Shown here: piece by piece, positions 9,542 through 21,364 of the stretch
Layout: each line of letters opens with the position of its first letter
How positions within the stretch are numbered: the first letter of the stretch is position 1
Assembly: GCF_905171775.1 (NCBI RefSeq)
Contig: NC_053492.1
Span: 297,134,599-297,198,598 of the forward strand
Direction of reading: 5' to 3'
Length of the DNA: 64,000 nucleotides
Source: Rana temporaria
Taxonomy: Eukaryota; Chordata; Amphibia; Anura; Ranidae
Translations under genes and position numbers: made by a program
Notes under the pieces: model-generated
What the model saw: only the letters and a program-made list of their open reading frames with translations
The model's database searches: none
What the model was told of the DNA's origin: nothing

Positions 9542-11159
9542 TACAGTGCCTTGCGAAAGTATTCGGCCCCCTTGAACTTTGCGACCTTTTGCCACATTTC
9601 AGGCTTCAAACATAAAGATATAAAACTGTAATTTTTTTTGAAGAATCAACAACAAGTGGGACACAATCATGAAGTGGAACGAAATGTATTGGATATTTCA
9701 AACTTTTTTAACAAATAAAAAACTGAAAAATTGGGCGTGCAAAATTATTCAGCCCCCTTAAGTTAATACTTTGTAGCGCCACCTTTTGCTGCGATTACAG
9801 CTGTAAGTCGCTTGGGGTATGTCTCTATCAGTTTTGCACATCTAGAGATGGAAATTTTTGCCCATTCCTCCTTGCAAAACAGCTCAAACTCAGGTTGGAT
9901 GGAGAGCGTTTGTGAACAGCAGTTTTCAGTTCTTTCCACAGATTCTCGATTGGATTCAGGTCTGGACTTTGACTTGGCCATTCTAACACCTGGATATGTT
10001 TATTTGTGAACCATCCCATTGTAGATTTTGCGTTATGTTTTGGATCATTGTCTTGTTGGAAGACAAATCTCCGTCCCAGTCTCAGGTCTTTTGCAGACTC
10101 CATCGGGTTTTCTTCCAGAATGGTCCTGTATTTGGCTCCATCCATCTTCCCATCAATTTTAACCATCTTCCCTGTCCCTGCTGAAGAAAAGCAGGCCCAA
10201 ACCATGATGCTGCCACCACCATGTTTGACAGTGAGGATGGTGTGTTCAGGGTGATGAGCTGTGTTGCTTTTACGCCAAACATAACGTTTTGCATTGTTGC
10301 CAAAAAGTTTGATTTTGGTTTCATCTGACCAGAGCACCTTCTTCCACATGTTTGGTGTGCCTCCCAGGTGGCTTGTGGCAAACTTTAAACGACACTTTTT
10401 ATGGATATCTTTAAGAAATGTCTTTCTTCTTGCCACTCTTCCATAAAGGCCAGATTTGTGCAGTATACGACTGATTGTTGTCCTATGGACAGAGTCTCCC
10501 ACCTCAGCTGTAGATCTCTGCAGTTCATCCAGAGTGATCATGGGCCTCTTGGCTGCATCTCTGATCAGTCTTCTCCTTGTATGAGCTGAAAGTTTAGAGG
10601 GACGGCCAGGTCTTTGTAGATTTGCAGTGGTCTGATACTCCTTCCATTTCAATATTATCGCTTGCACAGTGCTCCTTGGGATGTTTAAAGCTTGGGAAAT
10701 CTTTTTGTATCCAAATCCGGCTTTAAACTTCTCCACAACAGTATCTCAGACCTGCCTGGTGTGTTCCTTGTTCTTCATGATGCTCTCTGCGCTTTAAATG
10801 GACCTCTGAGACTATCACAGTGCAGGTGCATTTATACGAAGACTTGATTACACACAGGTTATCATCATTAGTCATTTAGGTCAACATTGGATCATTCAGA
10901 GATCCTCACTGAACTTCTGGAGAGAGTTTGCTGCACTGAAAGTAAAGGGGCTGAATAATTTTGCACGCCCAATTTTTCAGTTTTTTATTTGTTAAAGTTT
11001 GAAATATCCAATAAATTTTGTTCCACTTCATGATTGTGTCCCACTTGTTGTTGATTCTTCCAAAAAAAATTACAGTTTTATATCTTTATGTTTGAAGCCT
11101 GAAATGTGGCAAAAGGTCGCAAAGTTCAAGGGGGCCGAATACTTTCGCAAGGCACTGTA
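9542..11159. mobile_element. Tc1-like transposon 1 (TA-flanked, 210-bp TIRs)
   Basis: The element proper is 9544-11157 (1614 bp). It is bounded by TA dinucleotides at 9542-9543 and 11158-11159. Its terminal inverted repeats of about 212 bp start CAGTGCCTTGCGAAAGTATT and are nearly identical, so insertion was fairly recent. It lies in the intron between the exons at 9254 and 12825 of the + strand gene. The single ORF, on the - strand, is damaged. Very similar Tc1 elements are known across fishes, lampreys and frogs, which is usually explained by horizontal transfer. Confidence 0.93.
9763..10778 (-). pseudogene. Tc1 transposase, inactivated
   Basis: A DDE transposase of the Tc1/mariner family. 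Paired-type HTH sequence (KISQALNIPRSTVQAIILKW) lies near the N-terminus, and the catalytic triad is still readable as WSDETK, QQDNDPKH and PIENLW. The natural start is at 10778. A TGA at 10746-10748 interrupts codon 11, probably a CGA codon decayed by CpG loss. A frameshift near 9880-9895 separates the main frame from the last 40 or so residues, which continue in another - strand frame to a stop at 9763. The 302-residue open frame starting at 10736 is therefore only part of the original protein of about 340 residues. A functional protein is unlikely. Confidence 0.9.
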
Positions 11160-11666
11160 CTTCCTGTTGTCTTTCACTTATCATACATGAACATTATGCT
11201 TCCTAGAGAGATCGGTTATCCCCTGTAGCCTACTGATTGCCACCAGTGGTCTTCAACCAGTGGACAAGATTTATGAATACTGACTTAACTGTAAATTCTA
11301 TATTTTGGACTATGGTACAGGACACAAGATACCCCCCCCCCCCCATTACCTTCCTTTGTTTACATTGCAATGCATGCTACAAGACTGAGGATTGCTAGGA
11401 TTATAAGGGAGGCATGGGGGGGGGGGGGGGGGGATTAGCAGGCATGTCCTCCCAAAAGCTTTCCAGTGTCTAATCGCCGAAAGGTAAACTTCTAACCCAT
11501 GGTGTATAAATTTGATGCCTGTGTCCTATACTTCAAGATAGATATATACAAAATTCCCCTTTTTCTACTGGATAGAGTTCAGCAAGGATTATGGGGGAAA
11601 CTAACATCCTTTCAGGAGTGACCCATTCATCATAGACTGCACATTCTATCTCTTTATGAACAGAGA
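11158..11666. other. intron, simple-sequence rich
   Basis: Intronic DNA with a C run near 11332-11345 and a G run near 11417-11434. No repeat family or exon is recognised. Confidence 0.5.
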
Positions 11667-11766
11667 NNNNNNNNNNNNNNNNNNNNNNNNNNNNNNNNNN
11701 NNNNNNNNNNNNNNNNNNNNNNNNNNNNNNNNNNNNNNNNNNNNNNNNNNNNNNNNNNNNNNNNNN
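11667..11766. other. assembly gap (100 N)
   Basis: Exactly 100 N mark a gap of conventional size, so the true length here is unknown. The open frame that spans it is an artefact. Confidence 0.98.
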
Positions 11767-11973
11767 CAAACTCAGTAGATTTACTTTAGGAAAGCCCTGG
11801 ATTCTTTCCTAAATGTATATAATATGTTAGTACTGGGTACTAACTTTTTATAGGTAAAGTTGATCCTGGGAAAATCCAATTTGCCTCTTGGGGCATCGGG
11901 AAGCATTTTGTTCCCCTGCTGTAGCAAATTGGAGCATGTTTTGCTGTTTTTTTTTTTTTGCCATCCTCTGGAG

Positions 11974-12290
11974 CAGGGGGTCTCCATACTGCGGCCCAGG
12001 GGCCAGATGTGGCCCTTTGCTAGCCTTTATCCAGCCCTTGGGGCACAATTCCTCCCACTGACCCCAACAATGGGGCAACTATATCATTCACGATACCAAT
12101 AAAGGGATACTGTTCCTCCTACTAATAGGGGAATACTCCTCCTCCTATTGACCACCAACCCTGAGGCCATATTTGTTCTCACTGATGCTGGGCCCGTGAC
12201 ATTTTCTTCCCCTGCTGGCCACAATCCGGCCCTCCTAAAGTCTGAAGGGCAATAAAGTGGCCCTTTGTTTGAAAAGTTTGGAGACCCCTG
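11974..12290. mobile_element. hAT-type MITE, 317 bp
   Basis: The ends are CAGGGGGTCTCCA and TGGAGACCCCTG. The 8-bp duplication CTCTGGAG occurs at 11966-11973 and 12291-12298. An 8-bp duplication with CAGGGG ends is diagnostic of hAT. The inside is non-coding. Confidence 0.9.
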
Positions 12291-12379
12291 CTCTGGAGCA
12301 ACTGTGGGTATCTGATTTGTATTTTTTTTGGTTGAGCTAGCTGAACTTATGTCTTTTTCAACCTATGTAACAATGTAAA

Positions 12380-12441
12380 ATTAGACTGATTATTTCTTTG
12401 TCAGTGAGCAAATGTACAAAATCAGAAGGGGATGAAATACC
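12380..12441. repeat. Tc1 terminal fragment
   Basis: This piece matches the end of the Tc1-like copy at about 25655-26275 (the GTCAGTGAGCAAA and GGGGATGAAATAC words). It is an isolated relic. Next to it, at about 12498-12540, a hAT-like CAGGCCTGGGCAAA end is seen without a partner. Confidence 0.6.
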
Positions 12442-12824
12442 TTTTTTCTTTCATTTTTTTTTATTTTTTTTTAAATATATAGATCTAGATATAGAGCAGG
12501 CCTGGGCAAATTGCAGGTCCTTTGGCTGTTCCTGTCTGGCAATGCCTCCACTGTCACCGAGTTTTGGGAAGTCTCCAGCTAGAACCGGGCCCTTCTGCTT
12601 TACCAATCGGCTCCTCAGGCTCTCTCCTTCCAGTTCTTGCAGGAGATATCCACACAAATATCTGTCGGCATACCTCTCACATTGTTGGCTTCCCTACTTG
12701 CCAATTTCTTTATTTGGAACCCACTGTGATATATCCTGAAGATCTGTGTCTGTTTTTGTCTATAGATGACAAATAAAAATAAGGACTTGATTCATTATCG
12801 ATGCATGTGCTTGTTTTCTTACAG

Positions 12825-12950
12825 GGAGAATTGCTCCATATTTAAAACCTTTAATGAAGGATGTTGAAGACTACCTCATGAGTTTTCTCAGTCACCCAGA
12901 GATGAAGTTCCAGCAGATGGGAATTGCCACCCTGTGCTTGTTAAGTGAAG
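12825..12950 (+). CDS. second coding exon of the helical-repeat protein
   Basis: Acceptor TTCTTACAG and donor GAAG/GTACAG bound a 126-bp exon. It joins the 9254-9368 exon in phase (one base plus two bases make GGG) and encodes GRIAPYLKPLMKDVEDYLMS and onward to LCLLSE. The content is two amphipathic helices of HEAT/ARM type. The preceding intron (3.46 kb) hosts Tc1-1, a hAT MITE and the N gap. Confidence 0.8.
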
Positions 12951-13678
12951 GTACAGATAGAGAGCAATATAGATATATATTTTTTAAAGCAGGATTTTCA
13001 GATACCTGGTGTTTACATATTTTTCATACATGGGCAGGAGGGGGGTTCCTGCCCTGAGACTGGATTTTTTTTTTTGTATTAAAATTTCAATTGCCCACAA
13101 ACCAATCTTTTAAGTGGACTTGCCCAAAGCTTATACTTCCCCTGGACAATGCAACACAACACACAGGTTTTTGAACTTTGTGTTGCAGATCTGAAGGCAG
13201 TGAATACCTACACACCTGTGTGAATGCCTCTATTGAAAACCATGCAGCCAGCCAAAAATGATAACAAAACAGTTGTGAATTCTTTTTTTTTTTTTTTTTT
13301 TTATGGCGGTGTGAATAGGGCAGAAAGAGGCTTAGCTTTTATTAAAAATTATTGATTACAAGGCATATTTTTTACAGCCTATCTCTGGGCAAAAAAAACC
13401 CCAACTCCCCTTCCACCCATTGTGCATTTTATTTTTTGTGTCACCTTGTAAAATATAATTTTATATATATCGGCTGTCTGGGTCACAGGTACGGGCAACC
13501 ACCTTGCTGCTGGACAGCCACTAGGAAGTGCCCACATTGCATAGGCAGATGTCTCAGCGAGTGCCCTAGAAATGTAACCTATTGTAAATGGCTGACCAGA
13601 TTTTTCAGAAGTCTGCACAAAGCTTCAGTTCAAATTACAAGCAGCCTGTTAAACACAACACTACATACTTTACAGAAG
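12951..13678. other. intron, no recognised feature
   Basis: AT-rich intronic DNA with T runs at 13062-13073 and 13284-13302. I see no exon and no transposon end before the TA at 13679. Confidence 0.5.
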
Positions 13679-13680
13679 TA

Positions 13681-15023
13681 CAGTATTTCACAAAAGTGAG
13701 TACACCCCTCACATTTTTGTAAATATTTTATTACATCTTTTCATGTGACAACACTGAAGAAATTACACTTTGCTACAATGTAAAGTAGTGAGTGTACGGC
13801 TTGTATAACAGTGTAAATTTGCTGTCCTCTCAAAATAACTCAACACACAGTCATGTCGGGTGTGAATGGGGAGCAGGTGTGTTAAATTTGGTGTTATCGC
13901 TCTCACTTTCTCTTACTGGTCACTGGAAGTTAAACATGGCACCTCATGGCAAAGCACTCTAAGGACCTGGAAAAAAATAAAATAAATGATGCTATACATA
14001 AAGATTACCTAGGCTACAAGAAGATTGCCAAGACCCTGAAACTGAGATGCAGCATGAGGCCAAAACTATACAGCGGTTTAACAGGACAGGTTCCACTCAG
14101 AACAGGCCTCACCATGGTAGAGAAAGACGTTGAGTGCATGTGCTCAACGTCATATCCTGAGGTTGCATTTGGGTAATAGCCGTAGAGTGCTGCCAGCATT
14201 GCTGCAGAGGTGGAAGGGGGTCAGCCTGTCAGTGCTCAGACCATACACTGCATCAAATTGGCCTGCATGGCTGTCATCCCAAAACGAAGCCTCTCAAGAA
14301 AGCTCGCAAACAGTTTGCTTAAGCCAAGCAGACTACGGAGATGGATTACTGGAACCATGTCCTGTGGTTTGCTGAGACCAAGATAAACTTATTTGGGTCA
14401 GATGGTGTCAAGCGTGTATGGCGGCAACCAGGTGAGAGTACAAAGACAAGTGTGTCTTGCCTACAGTCAAGCAAGGTGGTGGGAGTGTCATGGTCTGGGG
14501 CTGCATGAGTGCTGTCGGCACTGGGGAGCTACTGTTCATTGAGGGAAACGTGAATGCCAACATGTACTGTGACATACTGAAGCAGAGCATGATCCCCTCT
14601 CTATTGAGCATATGTGGGACATCCTCAAATGGAAGGTGAAGGATCACAAGGTCTCCAACATCCACCACCTCTGTGATGTTGTCGTGGAGGAGTAGAAGAG
14701 GATGCCAGTGGCAACTTGTGAACTCCATGCCTAAGAGGGTTAAGGCAGTGCTGGAAGATAATGGTGGCCACACAAAATATTGACACTTTTATCCCAATTT
14801 GGACATTTTGACTTGGGGGTGTACTCACTTTTGTTGGCAGCAATTAAGATAATAATGGCTGTGTGGTGAGTTATTTTGAGGGGACAGCACATTTTCACTG
14901 TTGTTCAACTGTACACTCACTACTTTACATTGTAGCAAAGTGGCATTTCTTCAGCGTTGTCACATGAAGATATAACAAAATATTTACAAAAGTGAGGGGT
15001 GTACTCACTTTTGTGAGATACTG
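13681..15023. mobile_element. Tc1-like transposon 2, decayed
   Basis: CAGTATTTCACAAAAGTGAG at the left and its complement CTCACTTTTGTGAGATACTG at the right are flanked by TA at 13679-13680 and 15024-15025. Internal subterminal copies (GTGTACTCACTTTTGTTG near 14819) are also present. It belongs to a different Tc1 family from the 9542 copy. It lies in the second intron of the + strand gene. Confidence 0.92.
13936..14781 (+). pseudogene. Tc1 transposase remnant with lost catalytic residues
   Basis: The reading frame starts at MAPHGKAL and is broken into pieces. Recognisable parts are the HTH region (YKKIAKTLKL), the segment YWNHVLWFAETKINLFG and the glycine-rich stretch VKQGGGSVMVWGCMS. The first catalytic Asp of the usual WSDET motif is Ala here (WFAET). 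The block that should hold the second Asp is deleted: the text jumps from SMIPSL to IEHMWDIL. This protein cannot be active. Confidence 0.85.
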
Positions 15024-15161
15024 TATACATTGAGCTTGTGGCTTTAGGTCTGTCTTTTCTCAGGCAGAGGGAAGCAATGGAAAGGAAATTGGGTTCTTTA
15101 GCATCCAGCCCAACCAGTGCTTCAGTGACCTTCTGTTATTGAGGCATTTTGGCTTCATTAA

Positions 15162-15991
15162 CCACTTAACCCCCAGACCATATTGCTGATCAAAGACCAG
15201 AGCACTTTTTGCGATTCGGCACTGCGTCGCTTTAACTGACAATTGCGCGGTCGTGAGACGTGGCTCCCAAACAAAATTGGCGTCCCTTTTCCCACAAACA
15301 GAGCTTGCTTTTGGTGGTATTTGATTACCTCTGCGGTTTTTAGTTTTTGCGCTATAAATAAAAATAAAGCGACAATTTTGAATTTTTTTTATATTTATTG
15401 CTATAATAAATATCCCCCAAAAATGTATAAACATTTTTTTTCCTCAGTTTAGGCTGATACGTATTCTTCTACATATTTTTCGTAAAAAAAAATCGCAATA
15501 AACGTTTGGTTTGCGCAAAAGTTATAGTGTTTACAAAATAGGGGGTCGTTTTATGGCATTTTTATTAATATATATTTTTTATTTATTTTTTTACTTGTAA
15601 TAGCGGCGATCAGCGTTTTTTTTTTTTTTTCGGTACTGCGACATTATGGCGGATACTTCGGACACTTTTGACACATTTATGGGACCATTGGCATTTTTGG
15701 GCGGGGAAGGAGTTAAATATGTTCCCTGGGTGTGTTGTAACTGTAGGGGGGCGTGGACTCACTAGGGGAAATGACTGATCACTGTATTGTATGAACAAAC
15801 GGTCAGGCATTTTTCCCCCTGACAGGACTGGGAGCTGTGTGTTTACGAGCAATCGCGGGTGCCCGGCGGTGATCACACCCGCCGGGCACGCGCCCCTAGT
15901 GGCTGCTTCGCAAGGTGACGTAGAGCTACGTGCTCTCGCGCAGGGGAGCTGACCTGCCGCTGTATAACTGCGGCGGCTGGTGGGCAAGTAG
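15162..15991. repeat. TTAACCACTT-end repeat, copy 1
   Basis: The stretch is bounded by TTAA at 15158-15161 and 15992-15995 and starts CCACTTAACCC. It contains words that recur in inverse order in the next element (GACAATTGCGCGGTCG, GGCGTCGCTTTAAC-like). It is probably a non-autonomous transposon with a TTAA target. No ORF is credible. Confidence 0.6.
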
Positions 15992-15995
15992 TTAA

Positions 15996-16916
15996 CCACT
16001 TGGTATCGCGGCTATAGGCAAAAGACGGCCACAAGGTGGCTCTCAATTGCCGGGAGGACGTCTATAGACGTCCTCCGGCCACTGGGGAGCCCGCACCCCC
16101 GCTGCATCATTGCAGTGCCGATGCGCGTGCCTCGCGGCTGCGATTGCCTTTGCACAGACAAGGACGTGGATCTGTGTGTGTAAACACACAGATCCACGTC
16201 CTGTCGGGGAACCGATGCTGTGATCTTGTACATAGGGACACAGATCGGTCACCTCCCCCAGTCAATCCCCTTCCCCCACAATTAAAAACACTATGCAAGG
16301 CACACATTTAACCCCTTCCTCGCCCTAGTTTTAACCCCCTCCCTGCCAGTCACATTTTTACAGTAATTAGTGCATATTTATAGCACTGATCGCTATGTGA
16401 ATGGTTCAAAAATGTGTCCGATGTGTCCGCCATAATGTCACAGTCCCAATAAAAATTGCAGATCGCTGCCATTACTCGTAAAAAAATATATATATTTCTG
16501 TCCCCTATTTTGTAGGCGCTATAACTTTTGCGCAAACCAGACACTTATTGCGATTTTTTTTTTTTTTTCTCTCACCAAAATATGTAGAAGAATAAGTATT
16601 GGCCTAAACTGAGAAAAAAAAAAAATGTATTTTTTTTTTAAATTGGGATGTTTATCATAACAAAAAGTTTAAAATAGTGTTTTTTTTTCTTTTCAAAATT
16701 GTCGCTCTTTTTTTGGTTATAGCGCAAAAAATAAAAACCACAGAGGTGATCAAATATCACCAAAAGAAAGCTCTATTTGTGGGGAAAAAAAGGACATTCA
16801 TTTTGCTTGGGAGCCACATCGCACGACCGCGCAATTGTCAGTTAAAGCGACGCATTGCCTGAAGCTGAAATTTGGCCTGGGCAGGAAGGGGGTATATGAG
16901 TCCAGTAAGCAAGTGG
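15996..16916. repeat. TTAACCACTT-end repeat, copy 2, inverted to copy 1
   Basis: It ends AGCAAGTGG and abuts TTAA 16917-16920. Its right half is the reverse complement of the left half of copy 1 (CGACCGCGCAATTGTCAGTT at 16823-16842 against 15235-15254). Its left part contains short hairpins (GGACGTCTATAGACGTCC near 16056; CACACAGATCCACGTCC). Partial copies occur at about 58240-58974 and 61443-62123. Confidence 0.6.
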
Positions 16917-16966
16917 TTAAGTGAACAGAAAATTGGAGCACTGACATACAGTGCATCCAGAAAGTA

Positions 16967-17737
16967 CCGTATTTTCCGGCGTATAAGACGACTTTCTGGA
17001 TGCAAAAAAATGCATCCAAAGTCGGGGGTCGTCTTATACGCCGGGTATACGCTAAGTACTCACTTTTTTCCCCAGTGGTGACAGTCCCCCATGCTGCGAT
17101 CGCGAGCGTGTATTGATTTCAAAGCCGCGCCTTCACTGCAGAGTGTTCTGTGATAGGACGAACAAAAATCTTCCCAGCAGCGCCTCTGTTCTTTGTTCCT
17201 CCTATCACAGATGCCTTCTCATCCTCGGACGAGATGAGAAGACGTCCGTGATAGGCGGAAAACATAACAGAGGCGCTGCTGGGAAGATTTTTGTTCCTCC
17301 TATCACAGAACACTCTGCAGTGAAGGCGCGGCTTTGAAATCAATACACGCTCGCGATCGCAGCATGGGGGACTGTCACCACTGGGGAAAAAAGTGAGTGT
17401 TATTGCACTGGGGGCAACAAGTACAGGCACAGTGGGGGCAAGTGATGGCAATGTGGGGGGCATGTAATGGCACAGTGGCAATGTGGGGGCATGTAATGGC
17501 ACAGTGGCAATGTGGGGGCATGTAATGTAATGTAATGGCACAGTGAGGAATGTAATGGCACAGTGAGATTTGAAAAAGACTGTTTCTGTCAGCGGTTCTG
17601 GCTACCCCTCAGCTTCCAGAAAGACAGTAAGAAGGGGGTAGTCTTATACAGTGAGTATATCCCAAAACCAAAAATTTTCATGGAAAATTAGGGGGTCGTC
17701 TTATACGCCGGGTCGTCTTATACGCCGGAAAATACGG
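16967..17737. mobile_element. palindromic MITE with CCGTATTTTCCGG ends
   Basis: The terminal repeats CCGTATTTTCCGGCGTATAA and its complement are flanked by TA at 16965-16966 and 17738-17739. Inside, 17058-17398 is one large palindrome centred on 17228, with arms of about 170 bp. It is followed at about 17410-17570 by a short tandem array based on GGCACAGTGGCAATGTGGGG. It inserted 18 bp inside the Tc1-3 end. Confidence 0.85.
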
Positions 17738-17868
17738 TATTTACCTTTTTCACCTTATCTTACAACCTTATTCCAAAATGAATTACAGGAATTCTTCTAA
17801 AAAAAATCGACAAATACCCCATAATGTCAACTTGAAAACAGATTGTTTGACATCTTTGCAAATTTATT

Positions 17869-20800
17869 TTTCTCCGTTGTTTTGGCTCATTTCTTGAAAC
17901 AGAAATGACATTCTCAAAACTCTAAGATAATTTGGCACAACAGTCTTACAGTTCAGCACAAACCCTGTAACTCACGCGCAAAAGCTCATATCTCTCCCAA
18001 AACTGTTCACTCATGCTTCAAAACCATATTCCTTTGCCATATAAAGAGTCGGTGCCCCCAAAATGGCAAAGATTCTTCTCAATTGCCTTGGTTCATTTCT
18101 TGATACAGACCGGACGTTCTCAGCTCTCTTGGTACTTTTGCCAAAATAACCTGGATGGTTCGGCACAACACCATGGTTCACCTTCAAAATCTCATATCTT
18201 TGCCAAAACAGTTCACTCATGTGTCAAAACGAAATTACTTTCTCATTCAAATAGTCAGTGCCCCCAAAATGCTTAGTTCCTTTGGCATTGTGTAAGCACC
18301 GCAAGTCAAAATGTTTAGATGTTTTGTCTCTACGGCAGAGGACCATTGAAATATCCCTCATGTCCACCTTTCAGTCTTAGCCCAGTCCTTCATTGACAAT
18401 GGTTACTGTACAGTTTTTGTCTAGCTAACGGAATACAATTGTGTATAAAACTGAAAAAAAGGAAAGATTTTAGGGTAAGAGTAGCCTCCAAGGTTTGACA
18501 TCACACAGTGCTCTCATACTGCCCAGGAACAATTACATTACAGTATTGTAACCATTATCATTCACACACAAAGTAACTTCCATACATCAGAGTAAAAAGA
18601 AAATGTAACAAGGAAAATAACATTAAGCCTACAATGCTGTAAATAAAGCTGGAGTTTCACAACTACTGTAACATCTCTTCACTGGTCGCTGTCCTCACCC
18701 TCCTGCCCATCCACACGCTGCTGTCTGGCCACAGATTCTCGTCAACATCGCAGCATATATCCTCCCTTGCGATGCAATGAGGGAAGAAACGGCGTGCATG
18801 TCGCAACCATCCCCTACACTGATCTCCTGTAATATCCTCACAGGAGTGTCCATTGCATGGAGCAGGGACCTCTGATATTGAGCCCGATGCTCATACACTC
18901 TCCACCTCCAAGTGGAGAAAAACTCCTCAATAGGATTGAGGAAAGGAGAGTAAGGTGGTAGGAACACCATATCCATCCTTGGATGAGCAGTGAACCAGGC
19001 CCTGATAAGTGGACCACGGTGGAAATTCACATTGTCCCATACAATTATATATTGTGGTAAGTGAGGCCCTACGAGACCTCTCATTTTCAGGGATCTAATC
19101 CAAATGAAGGCGGTCCAAGAAGATAAGGAGCTTCTGTGTATTATATGGGCCAAGACTGGGGATGTGAGTGGCCACACCCTTCTCAGAAATGGCAGCTCAC
19201 ATAGTTATAGTGCCCCCTCGCTGGCCTGGGACATCCACTGTGGCCTGGTGGCCAATAAAATTACGGCCACGTCTTCAGCCCTTGGCCAGGTTGAAGCCAG
19301 CCTCCTCCACATACACAAGTATGTGAGAAGTCTTGTTTCCTTCCAATGCCATTATTCTTTACAATAGAGTAAAAAAATGAAACATCAAATCAGTCATACA
19401 CTACAGTTACATAAGAATCTTCTATGTTCTACACAAGTTCAATGTACTACTGGCCAGTATTCCAGTGGTTCCAAACCTGGGGTACATGCACCCTATGCAG
19501 AGGTACTACAGGGGGTATTTGACCAGAAAGGGGAGGGGAAAAATTAACGACTAGACTTACTGAAATGTTACAGTAAAACCCACAGTATTAGATAGAATTA
19601 CATGGGAGGCACTACTGTAATTGCAGCTCTTTGACCCTTTCTTACTGTATTGTATGTTATATTCTTCAAAATAAGGATTATAATGATAATTGCATCATAC
19701 AGTAAGCCACAGTTTTTAGGCAAAATGTTTGTAAATCAGATATGTAAATCAAATACTTTCATACCTGGATTCAGAAATCGGGTAAAGTGGGTACTGAAAC
19801 CAATACATTTTGGGAACCACTGCTTACGGTAATTGTAAAAAAGTTATCTTGATGGACAACCAGTGATTGACTTACATGTACATACTGGTACCGCAGCTCT
19901 TTCACTCTGTCAGAGTTCCTCTCAAATTGTACCCTGTAAATTTGCTTCATTGTCATCTGATGCTGCTTCAATATGCGGTCTATTGTGGAGATGCTTACAG
20001 AGTTGACATTTTGAAATATGGCATTGTCTTGTAGGATTGCATTGCGAATCTATCTAGATCTGATGGCATTATTTGCAATCACCATGTTACAGAGCTCTTG
20101 TTCTTGTTGTTCATTGAGAAGTTTTCCCTTGGCCACCCGTTCCAGGTTGTCGTCCAATCCTAGACATAGAATTCAAAGGACAACACTCCATTCGTAATTT
20201 ATACCTTATGTATTCCGTACAGAATGAGTTACCAATGTAATCGTATTGTTGTTTTACTTACAGTATCTTTACCACAATTCTAATGCATCACTGCACAGTG
20301 ACTGGAATACTACTGTAAACTGTATAATCAATATTGTAGAAAATAAACTATTCCATAGTTTATTTTCTACAATATTTTTCTTGTCATTGTTGGTATCATA
20401 CGCAACATCCCACTGAGGTAAGATACTGTAGGCCTATCACACACACACGCACATAAATGAGTAAATAAACATATTTGTTGCCTATGCACAGTGTCCTGTC
20501 CTATACATTATATAATTCCATCATTGACTGACTACATACCTGTTTTCCCTGTGAAAGGTTTGGATGATGGAGGAGACTGTAGAGCGAGGCTTATTAAGCT
20601 GCACTCGGTGACCTGCCTTCGCCATTGTGAGGCCATGGTTTTTATGACATGGTCCTATAATTGTGGCCCGAATTTCATCAGGGATAGCATGGTGTCTTTG
20701 TGCTCCTCAGCTTCTTCCCCCTATTCCACCACCACGCACCCTTACTCCTCCTCGAGCAGACAGTTGCCATTGTTCATTTACTTGGCCAGGTGCCTCCATG

Positions 20801-21364
20801 TTCAGAAATTGTACTGGTCCTGCATGGTCAAGCTATATATAATATATATATATAATGTTTGGCAGCATTCACATTCATGGACAGCCCTCTCAGGTAACTA
20901 AACATACCGTTTGATTGGTCATCTGAGACCATCTCCAACTTCTCCTTCGTTAGTCAAGTTCTAGTTGCACCCAACTGTCACATGCTGTAATAATTTTATC
21001 AAATGTTCCAAGAGATTCATATATGGTATTCATGGTATTATGTTCCTGAATAATTTTGACAATTGAACAGACTATTGTGCATAAACTTAAACAGTGAAAT
21101 GACGCTGACACGTTTTGGAGAGAACAACCATTAGACTGAGAATTGACAATCAGTTTAGATCAACAAGATCTGTTCACTTGGAAATTGTGCTAAATGTAGG
21201 CTACTTGTACTAAATCATTTGAAAGATGTATTGAGACATTTGCAATTTGATGAAATGAATGAGAAAGTCAATTCAGTTGTAAACAATTGCCAAGTGGTTT
21301 GGAGATTTGTCCTTGTTTTGAGAATGTCATTTCTGTTTCAAGAAATGAGCCAAAACAATGGAGA
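17869..21364. mobile_element. IS630/Tc1-superfamily DNA transposon, about 3.5 kb
   Basis: Inverted ends of more than 40 bp (TTTCTCC(G/A)TTGTTTTGGCTC, continuing through CATTTCTTGAAACAGAAATG) lie at about 17869-17925 and 21313-21364. Tc1-3 sequence resumes on both sides, so this is an insertion. The exact edge is blurred by T/A runs. It encodes a split transposase on the - strand. Confidence 0.8.
18680..20800 (-). pseudogene. IS630-like DDE transposase, split and decayed
   Basis: Three blocks lie in order on the - strand. The first, about 20800-20540 (starting MEAPGQVNEQWQ), carries a first HTH. The second, about 20160-19860, is a second helix-turn-helix block containing LAKGKLLNEQQEQELCNMVI and FERNSDRVKELRYQYV. 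The third, about 19340-18680, is the catalytic part with VYVEEAGFNLA, IIVWDNVNFHRG and LPPYSPFLNPIEEFFSTW. GT/AG-like junctions between blocks suggest introns, as in related vertebrate elements. The first catalytic position reads Glu (VEEAGF) where Asp is expected, and several stops and frameshifts are present. It is inactive. Confidence 0.75.

Noticed and set aside
11533..11769. ORF across the N gap
   Set aside because: The frame is made of undefined bases.
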